From: Candidatus Obscuribacterales bacterium
GTDB lineage: Bacteria > Cyanobacteriota > Vampirovibrionia > Obscuribacterales > Obscuribacteraceae
NCBI GenBank assembly: GCA_020634035.1
Contig: JACKCM010000001.1
Coordinates: forward strand, 868,001-932,000
DNA length: 64,000 nt
Direction of reading: 5' to 3'
In this document: positions 1 through 8,369 of the stretch, piece by piece
How positions within the stretch are numbered: position 1 is the first letter of the stretch
How the letters are laid out: each line of letters opens with the position of its first letter
The notes under the pieces: generated by a model
What the model was told of the DNA's origin: nothing
Databases searched by the model: none
Seen by the model: only the letters and a program-made list of their open reading frames with translations
Translations under genes and position numbers: made by a program

Positions 1-1
1 C

Positions 2-433
2 GACGAAGATGGCAAGCTCGCCTGGGTGCAGACCTGGGATCACAAAAACTGGCAGAACGCCAAAGGCGATGACCTGAAGCTCACACCGGACCAGTATGTC
101 TTCGACGGGCTTTACCTCGGTAAAGAGATTTTCGATGAGGACAGCTACTGGTTCTATGACGGCGGGCTGAAGCTGCGCCGGCATATCTTCTTCGACACCA
201 GTCTGCCTGGCCGGAACATGGCTCACAAAGAGTATGACGAAGAGACCGGTGTCCTCAAGGAGTACAAGCGCTTCTTCCTCAAGGACGGCAAGGTCGAATC
301 GGAGATCGTCAAGCTCGAACCGGGTACGACGAACGAAAAGTTCGACTACGGCAGTCTGCCGGAAGGCTGGGACCAGCCCACACCCTATGTGGTGCCTCCC
401 ATGGCTCCTCATGATTCCTACGGGGATGACTGA
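2..433 (+). CDS. C-terminal part of MORN_2/YwqK-like repeat protein (partial)
   Basis: The reading frame is open from the left edge of the window, so the N-terminus is missing; the first in-frame GTG at 26 is unlikely to be the start. The visible 144 residues align with the C-terminal third of the next two genes: an 'xWFYDGGLKLR' strand, a repeat ending in an acidic turn, and a Pro-rich end (TPYVVPPMAP, compare VPYVVPSWLP in the third copy). The short F/Y-x-x-D/N-G-x-L-K units resemble the MORN variant repeats of the YwqK family. It is the first of three same-strand tandem paralogues. Function is unknown; the repeats suggest an extracytoplasmic beta-structure. Confidence 0.7.
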   Translation, partial: DEDGKLAWVQTWDHKNWQNAKGDDLKLTPDQYVFDGLYLGKEIFDEDSYWFYDGGLKLRRHIFFDTSLPGRNMAHKEYDEETGVLKEYKRFFLKDGKVESEIVKLEPGTTNEKFDYGSLPEGWDQPTPYVVPPMAPHDSYGDD

Positions 434-522
434 GTAATCGCCAGGGGCGGGGTGGGCATGAGCCTGCTCCGCCCTTGAACATCAACCTGAGTATCAACTA
501 CCAACGAAAGAAGGTGAGAGTG

Positions 523-1794
523 ATGAACAGGAAATTTATTCTCGCAGGAGCGCTGGCAGTGTTGACCATTGCCGCCGGTGTCTCCGTCTACTTCTTAAGT
601 GGGGGTGTCAGATCTGCTTCGGACCCGACAGCGGTGTTTCCGGACAGGACATCTCGCCGGGTGGTGGTCTCGCACCAGTCCACTGGCGAAGAGCTCCGGG
701 TCATCGACCTGAAAGCCGATGGCCTCACCCCGGAGAAAGCCGAAGTCTGGTTCAGGGATGGGGCCATCGGCCACATCCACTATCGCGATGACGGCACCAT
801 CTCCACTTTCGATGCTTTCTACCCGGAGCCCGAGACGAGTTCCGGAGCCGGTAGTCGGCGTCAGCTCAAGCTAGATGCCGAGTTCGACCTCGATGGCAGG
901 ACCTATTTGCGGGAAGCCCATTACCGCGAGGATGGAACGCCCTCGAGAATCGGAGTTCGTCTCGCTTCAGGCGACTACGAAATCCGCGATTTCTACGCCG
1001 ATGGGATTAAGCTGGCCGCTCTCGACCTCCGCGACCGGTCCGGCAAAAGGTCGAGCCTGACTCGCTGGTACGAGACTGGCGTTGTTCAGCAGACGGTGCT
1101 TCGGGACAAAGAAGGAGCGGTGGCGACCACCGACTTCGATGTCGCCGGTCTGAAGACCGCCTATCACTGGGTCTTCTACAACAAGGAGACCTGGGAAGCC
1201 TACCGCCCGGGCGCAGAGACCCTGCTCAACAGATTCGAGATGAAAGCGCAGAGCGCGGCGGAGTCGGTGAGCTACTACGTGCATGCTCACTACTACAAGC
1301 CGGATGGCAGCCTCGACCATGAACGCAAGTTCGGACCGGGGCACATGGAGGTTATCTTCCGTGATGCTGCCGGTGGTATCGCCTACGTTCAGCGCTGGAT
1401 GCACAGCGGTCAGGCGACCTCGCCCGAACTGATGACCCAGGAAAACTATCACCTCGGTCTGGTGGTGCTGGGCGGTGACAACCTGCTCGACAACGACACT
1501 GTCTGGTTCTATGACGACGGTAAGACTGTCGAAAAGCTAATGAGCAGGGTCGACTTTGCTGACGGTCTTGTCGGCATTATCGTGCATGAGTTTCATCCCG
1601 ATGGCTCTCTGAAGACTCGCCGTCTGCCCCGAGTGGAAGACGGCAAGGTCGTCTATGACAGTGTCAGCTTCAAGCCCGGGGAGAGCAAAGACAGCTCTGG
1701 TCTTGGGTCGGCGAAAGCCGAATGGCTCGAGACAATTCCCTATGCTTTGCCGCCGAAGGCTCCCATTCAGGAAGTCTATATCAGCGGTCCCTGA
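523..1794 (+). CDS. Membrane-anchored MORN_2/YwqK-like repeat protein, tandem copy 2
   Basis: Predicted 423 residues. I prefer the ATG at 523 over the upstream ATG at 475 because AAGGTGAG lies just before it and the protein then begins with a lysine-arginine start and one hydrophobic segment (about residues 5-25), an uncleaved anchor or signal peptide. The rest consists of repeated strand-turn units such as HYRDDGTISTF, HYREDGTPSR, YYKPDGSLDHERKFG and FHPDGSLKTR, characteristic of MORN_2/YwqK-like proteins. It has the same length and collinear motifs as the next gene (RLASGDYE/RLASGNYE; GLKTAYH/GLKTSYH), so the genes arose by duplication. Probably exported; partner and role unknown. Confidence 0.75.
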   Translation: MNRKFILAGALAVLTIAAGVSVYFLSGGVRSASDPTAVFPDRTSRRVVVSHQSTGEELRVIDLKADGLTPEKAEVWFRDGAIGHIHYRDDGTISTFDAFYPEPETSSGAGSRRQLKLDAEFDLDGRTYLREAHYREDGTPSRIGVRLASGDYEIRDFYADGIKLAALDLRDRSGKRSSLTRWYETGVVQQTVLRDKEGAVATTDFDVAGLKTAYHWVFYNKETWEAYRPGAETLLNRFEMKAQSAAESVSYYVHAHYYKPDGSLDHERKFGPGHMEVIFRDAAGGIAYVQRWMHSGQATSPELMTQENYHLGLVVLGGDNLLDNDTVWFYDDGKTVEKLMSRVDFADGLVGIIVHEFHPDGSLKTRRLPRVEDGKVVYDSVSFKPGESKDSSGLGSAKAEWLETIPYALPPKAPIQEVYISGP

Positions 1795-1876
1795 ATCGGT
1801 ATTCACCGTCGTCCGGAAAGAGCGTCTTTGCTCTTTCCGGGCGGCTGAATGAAACTCGCTAGACACGGAGGTGTTC

Positions 1877-3148
1877 ATGCGAATATATGCAATACCTACC
1901 TACCTCTTCGGTCTGATCGCCCTGGTACTGGTGCTCTTTCTCTCGAGCGTCTACCTGCCGGCTTTCGTAAGCGGAGGTAATTCGGTTGCGCCGGAAGCTG
2001 AATTTCCGGAAAGGCTTCAAGAGAGGCTGCTTCTGCCCAACTCCGAATTGCGTGAGGTGCGGAGAACGGTCCGCTATGCCGACGACAATTTCACCAAGGT
2101 GAGAGCCGAGGTCGAATTCGAGGACGGCACGAGCGGTTATCTCAATTTCCGTCCGAACGGTACAATCTCGACCTATGGCATTTTCTACCCGGTCGAGACT
2201 GTTGGGTCCGTCTCTAATCCGCAGCTCAAAATGGAAGCCGAATTCGAAGATGACGGCATCCACTACCGCTGGGAGAAGCACTATTTCGAGAACGGCATTC
2301 TGCGCCGCTCCGGTGTTCGTCTGGCTTCGGGTAACTACGAGGTCAATGAATATCTGGAGGACGGCGTTCAGCTTGCGGGCAACTATGTGTTCGACGCCAA
2401 AGGCGAGATCTACAGCGATGTGGAATACTACGACAATGGTGTCACCAAAAGGCTGGTGAAAGTCGACAAAGCGAACGGCACCGAGACCACTCTCTTCAAT
2501 GAGCAGGGTCTCAAGACCAGCTATCACAAGGTCCGCTACAGCGAGATCGTGCTCGAGACCTATCGGGCAGATGGTGTGACGCCGGACATTCGCTTCGAGC
2601 AGAAGTCCGAAGGTAGCCAGTTCTCCACGAGCTACTACATCTACGCCACCTACTACAAGCCCGATGGCAGCATCGACCATGAGCGCAAGTTCGGTCGGCA
2701 GTACATGCATGTCATCTTCCGAGATGACCAGGGCGAAGTCATCTACCGTCAGCAGTACAAGGCCAAAAACGGTGGCGGCGCAAAGCTTACGTCTCTTGAG
2801 CCGGACCAGTGGTATCTCGACGGCGTGATGTACGGGGACTGGCACGACTTCAACCAGCCCGGCTTCTGGTTCTACGAAGACGGCAGCTTCTTGCGTCATG
2901 TCTATCCGACCGATCCGTCGAATCCCAATATCGGCACGATGTCGGTGAAGAGCTATCATCCCGACGGTTCGTTGCAGTCCTATCGCAGGCCCGATCCGGC
3001 AAACGCCGGTAAGTGGCTGCAGGACAACTACAAGCCCGGCGAAAAGATCGAGCCTTTCGACATGACGCTGATTCAAGGGCGTCATTTGCCGGTGCCGTAT
3101 GTGGTGCCGTCCTGGCTTCCGCCGGAGACCGAGTCTCACTACCACTGA
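1877..3148 (+). CDS. Membrane-anchored MORN_2/YwqK-like repeat protein, tandem copy 3
   Basis: Predicted 423 residues. A GTG at 1871 is possible, but the ATG at 1877 has GGAGG placed correctly before it and gives the same length as copy 2. One N-terminal hydrophobic helix (about residues 4-24) is followed by repeats of the form F/Y-x-x-D/N-G-x-L/I, for example NFRPNGTISTY, YFENGILRRSG and YYKPDGSIDHERKFG. The C-terminus is Pro/His-rich (PSWLPPETESHYH). An intrinsic terminator follows directly, so the three paralogues probably form one transcription unit. Function unknown. Confidence 0.75.
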   Translation: MRIYAIPTYLFGLIALVLVLFLSSVYLPAFVSGGNSVAPEAEFPERLQERLLLPNSELREVRRTVRYADDNFTKVRAEVEFEDGTSGYLNFRPNGTISTYGIFYPVETVGSVSNPQLKMEAEFEDDGIHYRWEKHYFENGILRRSGVRLASGNYEVNEYLEDGVQLAGNYVFDAKGEIYSDVEYYDNGVTKRLVKVDKANGTETTLFNEQGLKTSYHKVRYSEIVLETYRADGVTPDIRFEQKSEGSQFSTSYYIYATYYKPDGSIDHERKFGRQYMHVIFRDDQGEVIYRQQYKAKNGGGAKLTSLEPDQWYLDGVMYGDWHDFNQPGFWFYEDGSFLRHVYPTDPSNPNIGTMSVKSYHPDGSLQSYRRPDPANAGKWLQDNYKPGEKIEPFDMTLIQGRHLPVPYVVPSWLPPETESHYH

Positions 3149-3161
3149 GTTTTTTTTTGAG

Positions 3162-3205
3162 AGAGAGGAGCAAGAGTGTGGAGACTCCTGCCCCTCTCTT
3201 TTTCT
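3162..3205 (+). terminator. Intrinsic terminator after the MORN-like gene trio
   Basis: AGAGAGGAGCA (3162-3172) pairs with TGCCCCTCTCT (3189-3199) with one mismatch, and a run of Ts follows. Confidence 0.75.
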
Positions 3206-3217
3206 TTGATGGTGAAC

Positions 3218-3234
3218 TACTATAGCAAATAGTG
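3218..3234 (+). promoter_or_regulatory. 17-bp recurrent motif, copy 1
   Basis: TACTA-N7-TAGTG, 122 bp before the recombinase-homoserine kinase start. It matches the motif at 12992, 40188, 49545, 50795 and 61156 but ends in G. Promoter or operator role is inferred only. Confidence 0.35.
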
Positions 3235-3355
3235 TATAGTTTTTGTTCGAGCTTATATAGGTCCCTCTCGCCGTTCTCTGACAATAGACTATAATTGACT
3301 CTCGTTCGGCCAGCGCTTTATCTTCTAATGGATGTGAGACTGTCGGGAGAAAGAC

Positions 3356-4978
3356 ATGACCCATGACAAATCATCACCGCGAGCTTCTACCAGGGCAAAA
3401 CCTCCCCTGAGGGTGCCGAATGAAGAGAAGCGCTCCCGAGAATTCATCACTCCCACCGAGTTAGAGAAGCTCACGGCGGCTGCCGAGTCGGTCGGTCGTC
3501 ATGGTCTGAGGGATGCGCTGATTATCTCTATGGCGTACATCCATGCCCTGAGAGCCGGAGAGCTGATCCGACTAACCTGGGACGACATCGATTTAGAAGC
3601 CAAGACTATCTCTATCGAAAGAATCAAAGGAGGGGTGCCTTCAAAGCACGGCCTCAGTCTTTTCGAGGTCAGTCAGCTTCAGGAATTGCGGGCGGAAGCG
3701 CCGCGCAGTAAACATGTTTTCTGCTCAGAGCGTCATGGTCCACTTACCAGTCGGGCTGTTCATTCTATCGTTGCCAGGGCCGGTACCATCGCCGGTCTGG
3801 AGTTGTCTATTCATCCTCAGATGCTCTGTGCCGGCAGGGGATATCAGCTGATTTCAGAAGGTTGGGAGATCAAAGCCGTTCAAGATTATCTCGGTCATAA
3901 ATCGGCACGCATCGTAGAGTCTTATGCGCGTAAGTCCGGGCATTATTTGAAGTATGTGAAAAGACATCCGGTTTTTCTTGATAAAAGCATACCGGTTGTG
4001 AATTTTGCCTCTGCATCCGAAGCGCTCAGTCCCGACCTTCTCACCGAAGGTAGTATCACTGTAGAGATTCCTGCCGGTACTTGCAATCTCGGTCCCGGTC
4101 TCGATAGCTTCGGCCTTGCACTCAGTCTCTATACCCGGCTTACCATCGGCTTCGGCGAGGTCAATATTTCCGACTCGCCTCTCGTCAACGTCAAAGGGCG
4201 CATGGCAAAACGTAGTCAGGTCGCCGAACACAGCGAACTTGTCTATACCCTGCTCTCTAAGCTATGGCGCTTCGATGCCAACGCTCTAAAAAAAATGAAG
4301 ATCGATATCGTCTCTGATATCCCGTTGGGCTGCGGTCTGGGAGCTTCAGGATCGGTGGTGCTCGGAGCGGTCTGGGCTTCTCATGTTTTTCAGGGCAAGT
4401 TGCCCTCTTGCAGGACCATTCTCAAAGAGTGCCGGACTTTAGAGGCTCATCCCGAAACTACTGCAGCCAGTTTGCTTGGTGGAATGACTATCTTTGGCGA
4501 TACCCCCGGTGATGAGAGCAGCCTTGTCCGGCATATAGACTGGCCGGATGACTGGACAATCCTGCTTGTTCTGCCGTCTTATAGTCTCAAAACGGCTGAG
4601 AGCCGCAAGGTCTTGCCTCGTACCTACCCACGTGCCGATGTTATCCATAACATCCAGCGGGCAAGCCTGCTTGTTTCGGCTGTCTATGAGAAGGACGAAG
4701 AGCTTCTAAAACATACCTTTTCAGATCGTTTGCATGAGAGCTATCGCGAGGCTGTGGTGCCCGAACTGAGCAAAGTTCGTAACCTGTTGGAAGGTGAAGA
4801 TCATCTCGGTGTTTTTCTTGCCGGCGGTGGTTCTTCGGTGGCGGTCGTGGTCAATAGCAGACAGAAAGATAGAATCAATGAGCTTCTTCAAGATTGGGCT
4901 CTCGTAGAAGACAATCAGATAGATATCCTCGATCTGTATGTTCCTGCTCAGGGAATGAGAGAGCTGGTCAAAGTCTAG
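3356..4978 (+). CDS. Fusion: degenerate FimB-like tyrosine recombinase + homoserine kinase (GHMP)
   Basis: One open frame of 540 residues; ATG preceded by GGGAGA. Residues about 27-205 resemble a short phase-variation recombinase (FimB/XerD catalytic domain): R66 in LRAGELIRL, K91, LGH at 179-181 and the nucleophile-position Y190. The H-x-x-R box is altered: where FimB has HMLRH this protein has QMLCA (155-159), so the second catalytic arginine and its histidine are missing and strand cleavage is doubtful. Residues about 232-540 look like an intact homoserine kinase (threonine pathway, ATP plus homoserine): NLGPGLDSFGLAL (244-256), the GHMP nucleotide loop PLGCGLGAS (323-331), and a late FLAGGGSS motif. 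No other threonine gene is adjacent. A DNA-binding, autoregulated or dual-function enzyme is possible. An assembly artefact is unlikely because there is no frame break. Confidence 0.75.
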   Translation: MTHDKSSPRASTRAKPPLRVPNEEKRSREFITPTELEKLTAAAESVGRHGLRDALIISMAYIHALRAGELIRLTWDDIDLEAKTISIERIKGGVPSKHGLSLFEVSQLQELRAEAPRSKHVFCSERHGPLTSRAVHSIVARAGTIAGLELSIHPQMLCAGRGYQLISEGWEIKAVQDYLGHKSARIVESYARKSGHYLKYVKRHPVFLDKSIPVVNFASASEALSPDLLTEGSITVEIPAGTCNLGPGLDSFGLALSLYTRLTIGFGEVNISDSPLVNVKGRMAKRSQVAEHSELVYTLLSKLWRFDANALKKMKIDIVSDIPLGCGLGASGSVVLGAVWASHVFQGKLPSCRTILKECRTLEAHPETTAASLLGGMTIFGDTPGDESSLVRHIDWPDDWTILLVLPSYSLKTAESRKVLPRTYPRADVIHNIQRASLLVSAVYEKDEELLKHTFSDRLHESYREAVVPELSKVRNLLEGEDHLGVFLAGGGSSVAVVVNSRQKDRINELLQDWALVEDNQIDILDLYVPAQGMRELVKV

Positions 4979-5242
4979 ATTTGCACTGGTTTGCAATTGT
5001 TTACCAGAATCTTTTTTATGGCGGCATTTTTGCGGCGGCGGCGGAAACTCTTGCCTGGTAAAGTCTTGGCGCTGTGTCAAAAAGAGCTAGATAGACCCGA
5101 TTGATTCTTTGTCGACCGAAGCCTCTTGTTTCTCGATTGACAACCTGGCTGCCGGGCGTATATTGGAGACACAAACACTTCGTTTGTGGGAAGCCCGTAA
5201 CACAAGACCGATGCATTTCATGTGTGAGTCGGGAGGACAGTC

Positions 5243-5419
5243 ATGCCCACGCAACAGAATTTTGTTCCGATCGAAGAACAACTGGAAGCCGCCAACATTG
5301 TCAGCCAGGAAAGCCGCTTTCAAGCTATCAAGAACAAGCATGGACTTGCCATAGCTTTCTGGACTGTATGGCTTTTTGTCTTTTTTATTTCCTGGATCGC
5401 TTATCAAGTTACTGGTTGA
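5243..5419 (+). CDS. 58-residue single-pass membrane protein
   Basis: A short ORF with a strong ribosome site (GGGAGG, spacer about 7) before the ATG. It has an amphipathic acidic/glutamine-rich N-terminal half (PIEEQLEAANIVSQES) and one hydrophobic C-terminal helix with four tryptophans (about residues 34-54). It ends 8 bp before the convergent permease gene. The good Shine-Dalgarno sequence, in-frame helix and stop placement argue that it is real. Function unknown; its size and topology resemble small membrane regulators. Confidence 0.55.
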   Translation: MPTQQNFVPIEEQLEAANIVSQESRFQAIKNKHGLAIAFWTVWLFVFFISWIAYQVTG

Positions 5420-5427
5420 ACCGCAAC

Positions 5428-6804
5428 TCAAGCCAGATATCTGAGCCAGATATAGAGGGTGCTCACAATCAGTGAGAGCACCATTATCAGTCCACCTACT
5501 TTGATGAATTCGACAAAGCTCAGTCGTGAACCGTTGGCCCTTGCCATATCGGCGACGATGACGTTTGCGGTGGCGCCTATTAGAGATCCATTGCCGCCCA
5601 GGCATGCGCCCAGAGCCAGGGACCACCAGAGGCTTTCACCGCTGGCAGCGGGGTTGCTTGCTTTTATAGATTCGACCAATGGAATCATCGTAGCGGTGTA
5701 AGGGACGTTATCGATGATTGCCGATGCGAAAGCCGAGATCCACATGAGCACTATCGGCATAATATGCTGATTGCCGGAGGTCATATCGATGAAAGCGCGG
5801 GCGAGAATCTCTACCGTGCCTGATTTTTCTACCGCTCCTACCATGACGAAGAGTCCGATGAAAAAGAAAATGGTGGTCCATTCGACGTCATCCCAGATGT
5901 TTTTGCGGTTCTCGAAAATCAAAAGGAAGGCTGCGCCTGCCATGGCGATGGTGCCTGCTTCAAGACCGATTTGAGCATGGAGGATAAAGCCGGCGAAAAC
6001 TGCCACCATAACCGCCACTGCTTTCCACATCAGAGGATAATCGGTTATCACGCCTTCCACCGGCAAGTCGCTTTTTCGCTTGCCATAGCGATTGTCTATG
6101 GAAAGATCTTTGCGATAGATGAAACAGAGTGTGACCAGTGCTATGGGCAGTATCAGTAAAACCACCGGAGCAAGATTGAAAAGGAAGTCGTTGAAGCTCA
6201 ATTTGGCGGCGCTGCCAATCATGATATTGGGTGGGTCGCCGATAAGCGTTGCTGTTCCGCCGATGTTAGAGCAGATGGTCTCAGCTATCAGAAATGGTAC
6301 CGGGTTGATTTCGAGTTTGTTGGCGATTACGCAGGTGATGCTGCCCATTAAAATGACTGTGGTGACATTGTCGAAAATCGCCGAAAGAAATGCCGTCATC
6401 GTCGAAAAGACCAGAAGCATGAGCAGGTTATTGCCCCGGGTCAGTCTGGCTGCCATCATACCGAGGGCGTTTAGAGCGCCGGTATGACCGAGTATGTTGA
6501 TCAGGATCATCATACCGACAAGCAAAGTTATGACGTTGAAGTCGATCGCTGCGAAAGCTTCTGCCTGGGTCATGTACTGACAGACTAGCAGGAGCGAAGC
6601 GCCGGTTAGAGCTGTGGCGACTTTGGGGATTTTCTCCACCATTATCGAGATGAAGGCTGCCAGCAGCACGAAATTTGGAAACAGAACTGACCAGTTGAAA
6701 AATGCCGCAGTATCTACATTCATGTTGGAGAACCCGGTTAGCGAATCGGTTATGGACGGTGCAACCGCCAGCCAGGCAAGCGGTTCTAGAAAATTATGCT
6801 TCAC
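5428..6804 (-). CDS. ArsB/NhaD-family ion permease
   Basis: About 458 residues, strongly hydrophobic, 11-12 predicted membrane helices. The two inverted halves each carry the family's signature: IFDNVTTVILMGSI with GGTATLIGDPPN in the first half and IIDNVPYTATMIPL with GGNGSLIGATANV in the second. These are typical of the ArsB/NhaD/P-protein branch (ion transporter superfamily), which exchanges Na+/H+ or exports arsenite and organic anions. No ars genes are nearby, so a cation/proton or anion role is more likely than arsenite export, but the substrate is not decidable. The start is GTG at 6804; an ATG at 6723 would remove a 27-residue leader. Confidence 0.8.
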   Translation of the reverse strand: MKHNFLEPLAWLAVAPSITDSLTGFSNMNVDTAAFFNWSVLFPNFVLLAAFISIMVEKIPKVATALTGASLLLVCQYMTQAEAFAAIDFNVITLLVGMMILINILGHTGALNALGMMAARLTRGNNLLMLLVFSTMTAFLSAIFDNVTTVILMGSITCVIANKLEINPVPFLIAETICSNIGGTATLIGDPPNIMIGSAAKLSFNDFLFNLAPVVLLILPIALVTLCFIYRKDLSIDNRYGKRKSDLPVEGVITDYPLMWKAVAVMVAVFAGFILHAQIGLEAGTIAMAGAAFLLIFENRKNIWDDVEWTTIFFFIGLFVMVGAVEKSGTVEILARAFIDMTSGNQHIMPIVLMWISAFASAIIDNVPYTATMIPLVESIKASNPAASGESLWWSLALGACLGGNGSLIGATANVIVADMARANGSRLSFVEFIKVGGLIMVLSLIVSTLYIWLRYLA

Positions 6805-7050
6805 CCCATGGTATCAAAATATCCTTGAAATGCACCGGGTCCTAGCTTTGCTAACTGATATCGCATTGCTGAAAGCCCCACGGCTTAAGGCTTTGCTTCG
6901 TCGACAATTAAAGATTTGAGGTTTCTAAGAATCGCAACAATTATATCGGCCGCTGTTTTCGAAGCAGATAGCCCAGGCTGGCGCTGTCTTTGATCCGGGA
7001 TGTGGCAGAGTTAGCGCTATCTATTAACCTGCCTTATCATTTGTTTTTCT

Positions 7051-8097
7051 CTATTCATCGAATTTCCAGAAGGCTGCATCGGTGGCGAATTGATGATAAT
7101 TGATCGCGACAAAAGCCAGGGCGGCGGCGTCGTTGAAGCTGAATGCACCAAACAGATTCATACAATGAGGAAATATGACATAGACCAGACTGGCTATGAG
7201 AGCGGCTTTGCCTAAATAAGCCAGTGCCGGCCAGGGTTTGATTTTGTCTTTGCCGATATCATCAGGACTCTGTTCCGAGTTTTGTTCGGCTTTTGGTCTT
7301 TTGTGATTCCTTTCTTGATTCCTTTTTTGATCCCGGGCTAGATTGAGGGCTAGATACTGGCTGGCGTGGAAGAAGGCTGGCACCCAAAACCATAGCACTC
7401 CTGCCGCTGGCTGCGGGGCAAGTCCCAGTGCGATGATGGTGCCGGTACATGCCACTGCAGGTAGTGGCGGGTACTGTCTCTTTGACAGTGCTTTTTTAGC
7501 CGTTAAAAACAAGCAGATGAGACCGACGCCGGTAAGGGCATAGCGACATAGCTCAAAGAATGTCGCTGCACCAGGGTCTTTCATTGGTATCCAGAACGGA
7601 GAAGCCACTCCATAGAAAACCCCGGGATAGAAATCCTGAATGGTCAGGAATCGCAGGGTCACCCAGGTAGAGAGCAGAAGCATAAAGACCCTGTAGCTTC
7701 GTTTTTCGAAGAGGCTGAGCGGGTATGCCCGTTTTCGACAATAGAGAAGCACTATAGAACAGGTCTGCTGGCAGAAATGCCAGAAAACAGTAACCATGTA
7801 GAAATAGGTCAGATAGCCGATGATTTGAGGTACAAGCACTCCGGTGATGATCAGAGCCAGTACGATATACATCAACCAGGTTCGGTAAAATCGATAGCGG
7901 CTGCGACTTTCTTCGCTCTCCCAGAGCCGCATATGGGTAGCGATGTTGTGCGCGTTGAAGAGCAGGTACTGTCCGGCATAGGCGATGGCGATCAATACCA
8001 GGTGGGCGGTGTTGGACTTGTCCGCCGGTATTGTAAATCCGATGGCGATGAAATTGATCAGGGTGAGCAGCCAGACTGCGCCGCCGGCTACGAACAA
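7051..8097 (-). CDS. Polytopic membrane protein with conserved histidines, paralogue of the divergent neighbour
   Basis: At least 348 residues with about 8-9 hydrophobic segments. It shares order and motifs with the divergent gene at 8370: HNIATHMRLW, VFWHFCQQT, AFFHASQY and NYHQFATDAAFWK, each with one or two histidines at equivalent positions, suggesting a membrane metal site or an active site. The in-frame TTG at 8097 is a poor start: homology to the neighbour (WILGPVLDYLFVAGG) continues upstream to about 8124, the frame stays open to 8331, and it contains no ATG or GTG. A CTG at 8151 or a small frameshift is possible. An insertion rich in Lys/Arg/Glu sits in the loop before the penultimate helix. 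Family not recognised. Confidence 0.6.
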   Translation of the reverse strand: MFVAGGAVWLLTLINFIAIGFTIPADKSNTAHLVLIAIAYAGQYLLFNAHNIATHMRLWESEESRSRYRFYRTWLMYIVLALIITGVLVPQIIGYLTYFYMVTVFWHFCQQTCSIVLLYCRKRAYPLSLFEKRSYRVFMLLLSTWVTLRFLTIQDFYPGVFYGVASPFWIPMKDPGAATFFELCRYALTGVGLICLFLTAKKALSKRQYPPLPAVACTGTIIALGLAPQPAAGVLWFWVPAFFHASQYLALNLARDQKRNQERNHKRPKAEQNSEQSPDDIGKDKIKPWPALAYLGKAALIASLVYVIFPHCMNLFGAFSFNDAAALAFVAINYHQFATDAAFWKFDE

Positions 8098-8369
8098 ATA
8101 GTCGAGAACCGGCCCGAGGATCCAACTTGATTCTCCTGATGATACGGACAGCGAATTCTTTCGATCGTCTCGGTAGCTGTTCTCTAAATCCTTTTCTATC
8201 GGAGCCGCCCCCTGGTCGGTACGGAACTGAGTCTCTATTTTCGCACTTATCGTATCGGAATCGGTGATTTTATCTGTCAGCCAGGAATCAAAGGGTCTTT
8301 TGCTAACATAGTATTCTGGGCACTTATATTAAAAGGCTTTTGACTCTTGAAACAGGTACGAAGGGCCAG

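Noticed and set aside
1859..3364. 501-codon minus ORF opposite the third MORN-like gene
   Set aside because: Antisense shadow; it covers the terminator and the next gene's start, and has no recognisable domain.
5428..6804. Arsenite efflux operon
   Set aside because: The permease belongs to the ArsB/NhaD family, but no arsR, arsC or arsA is near.
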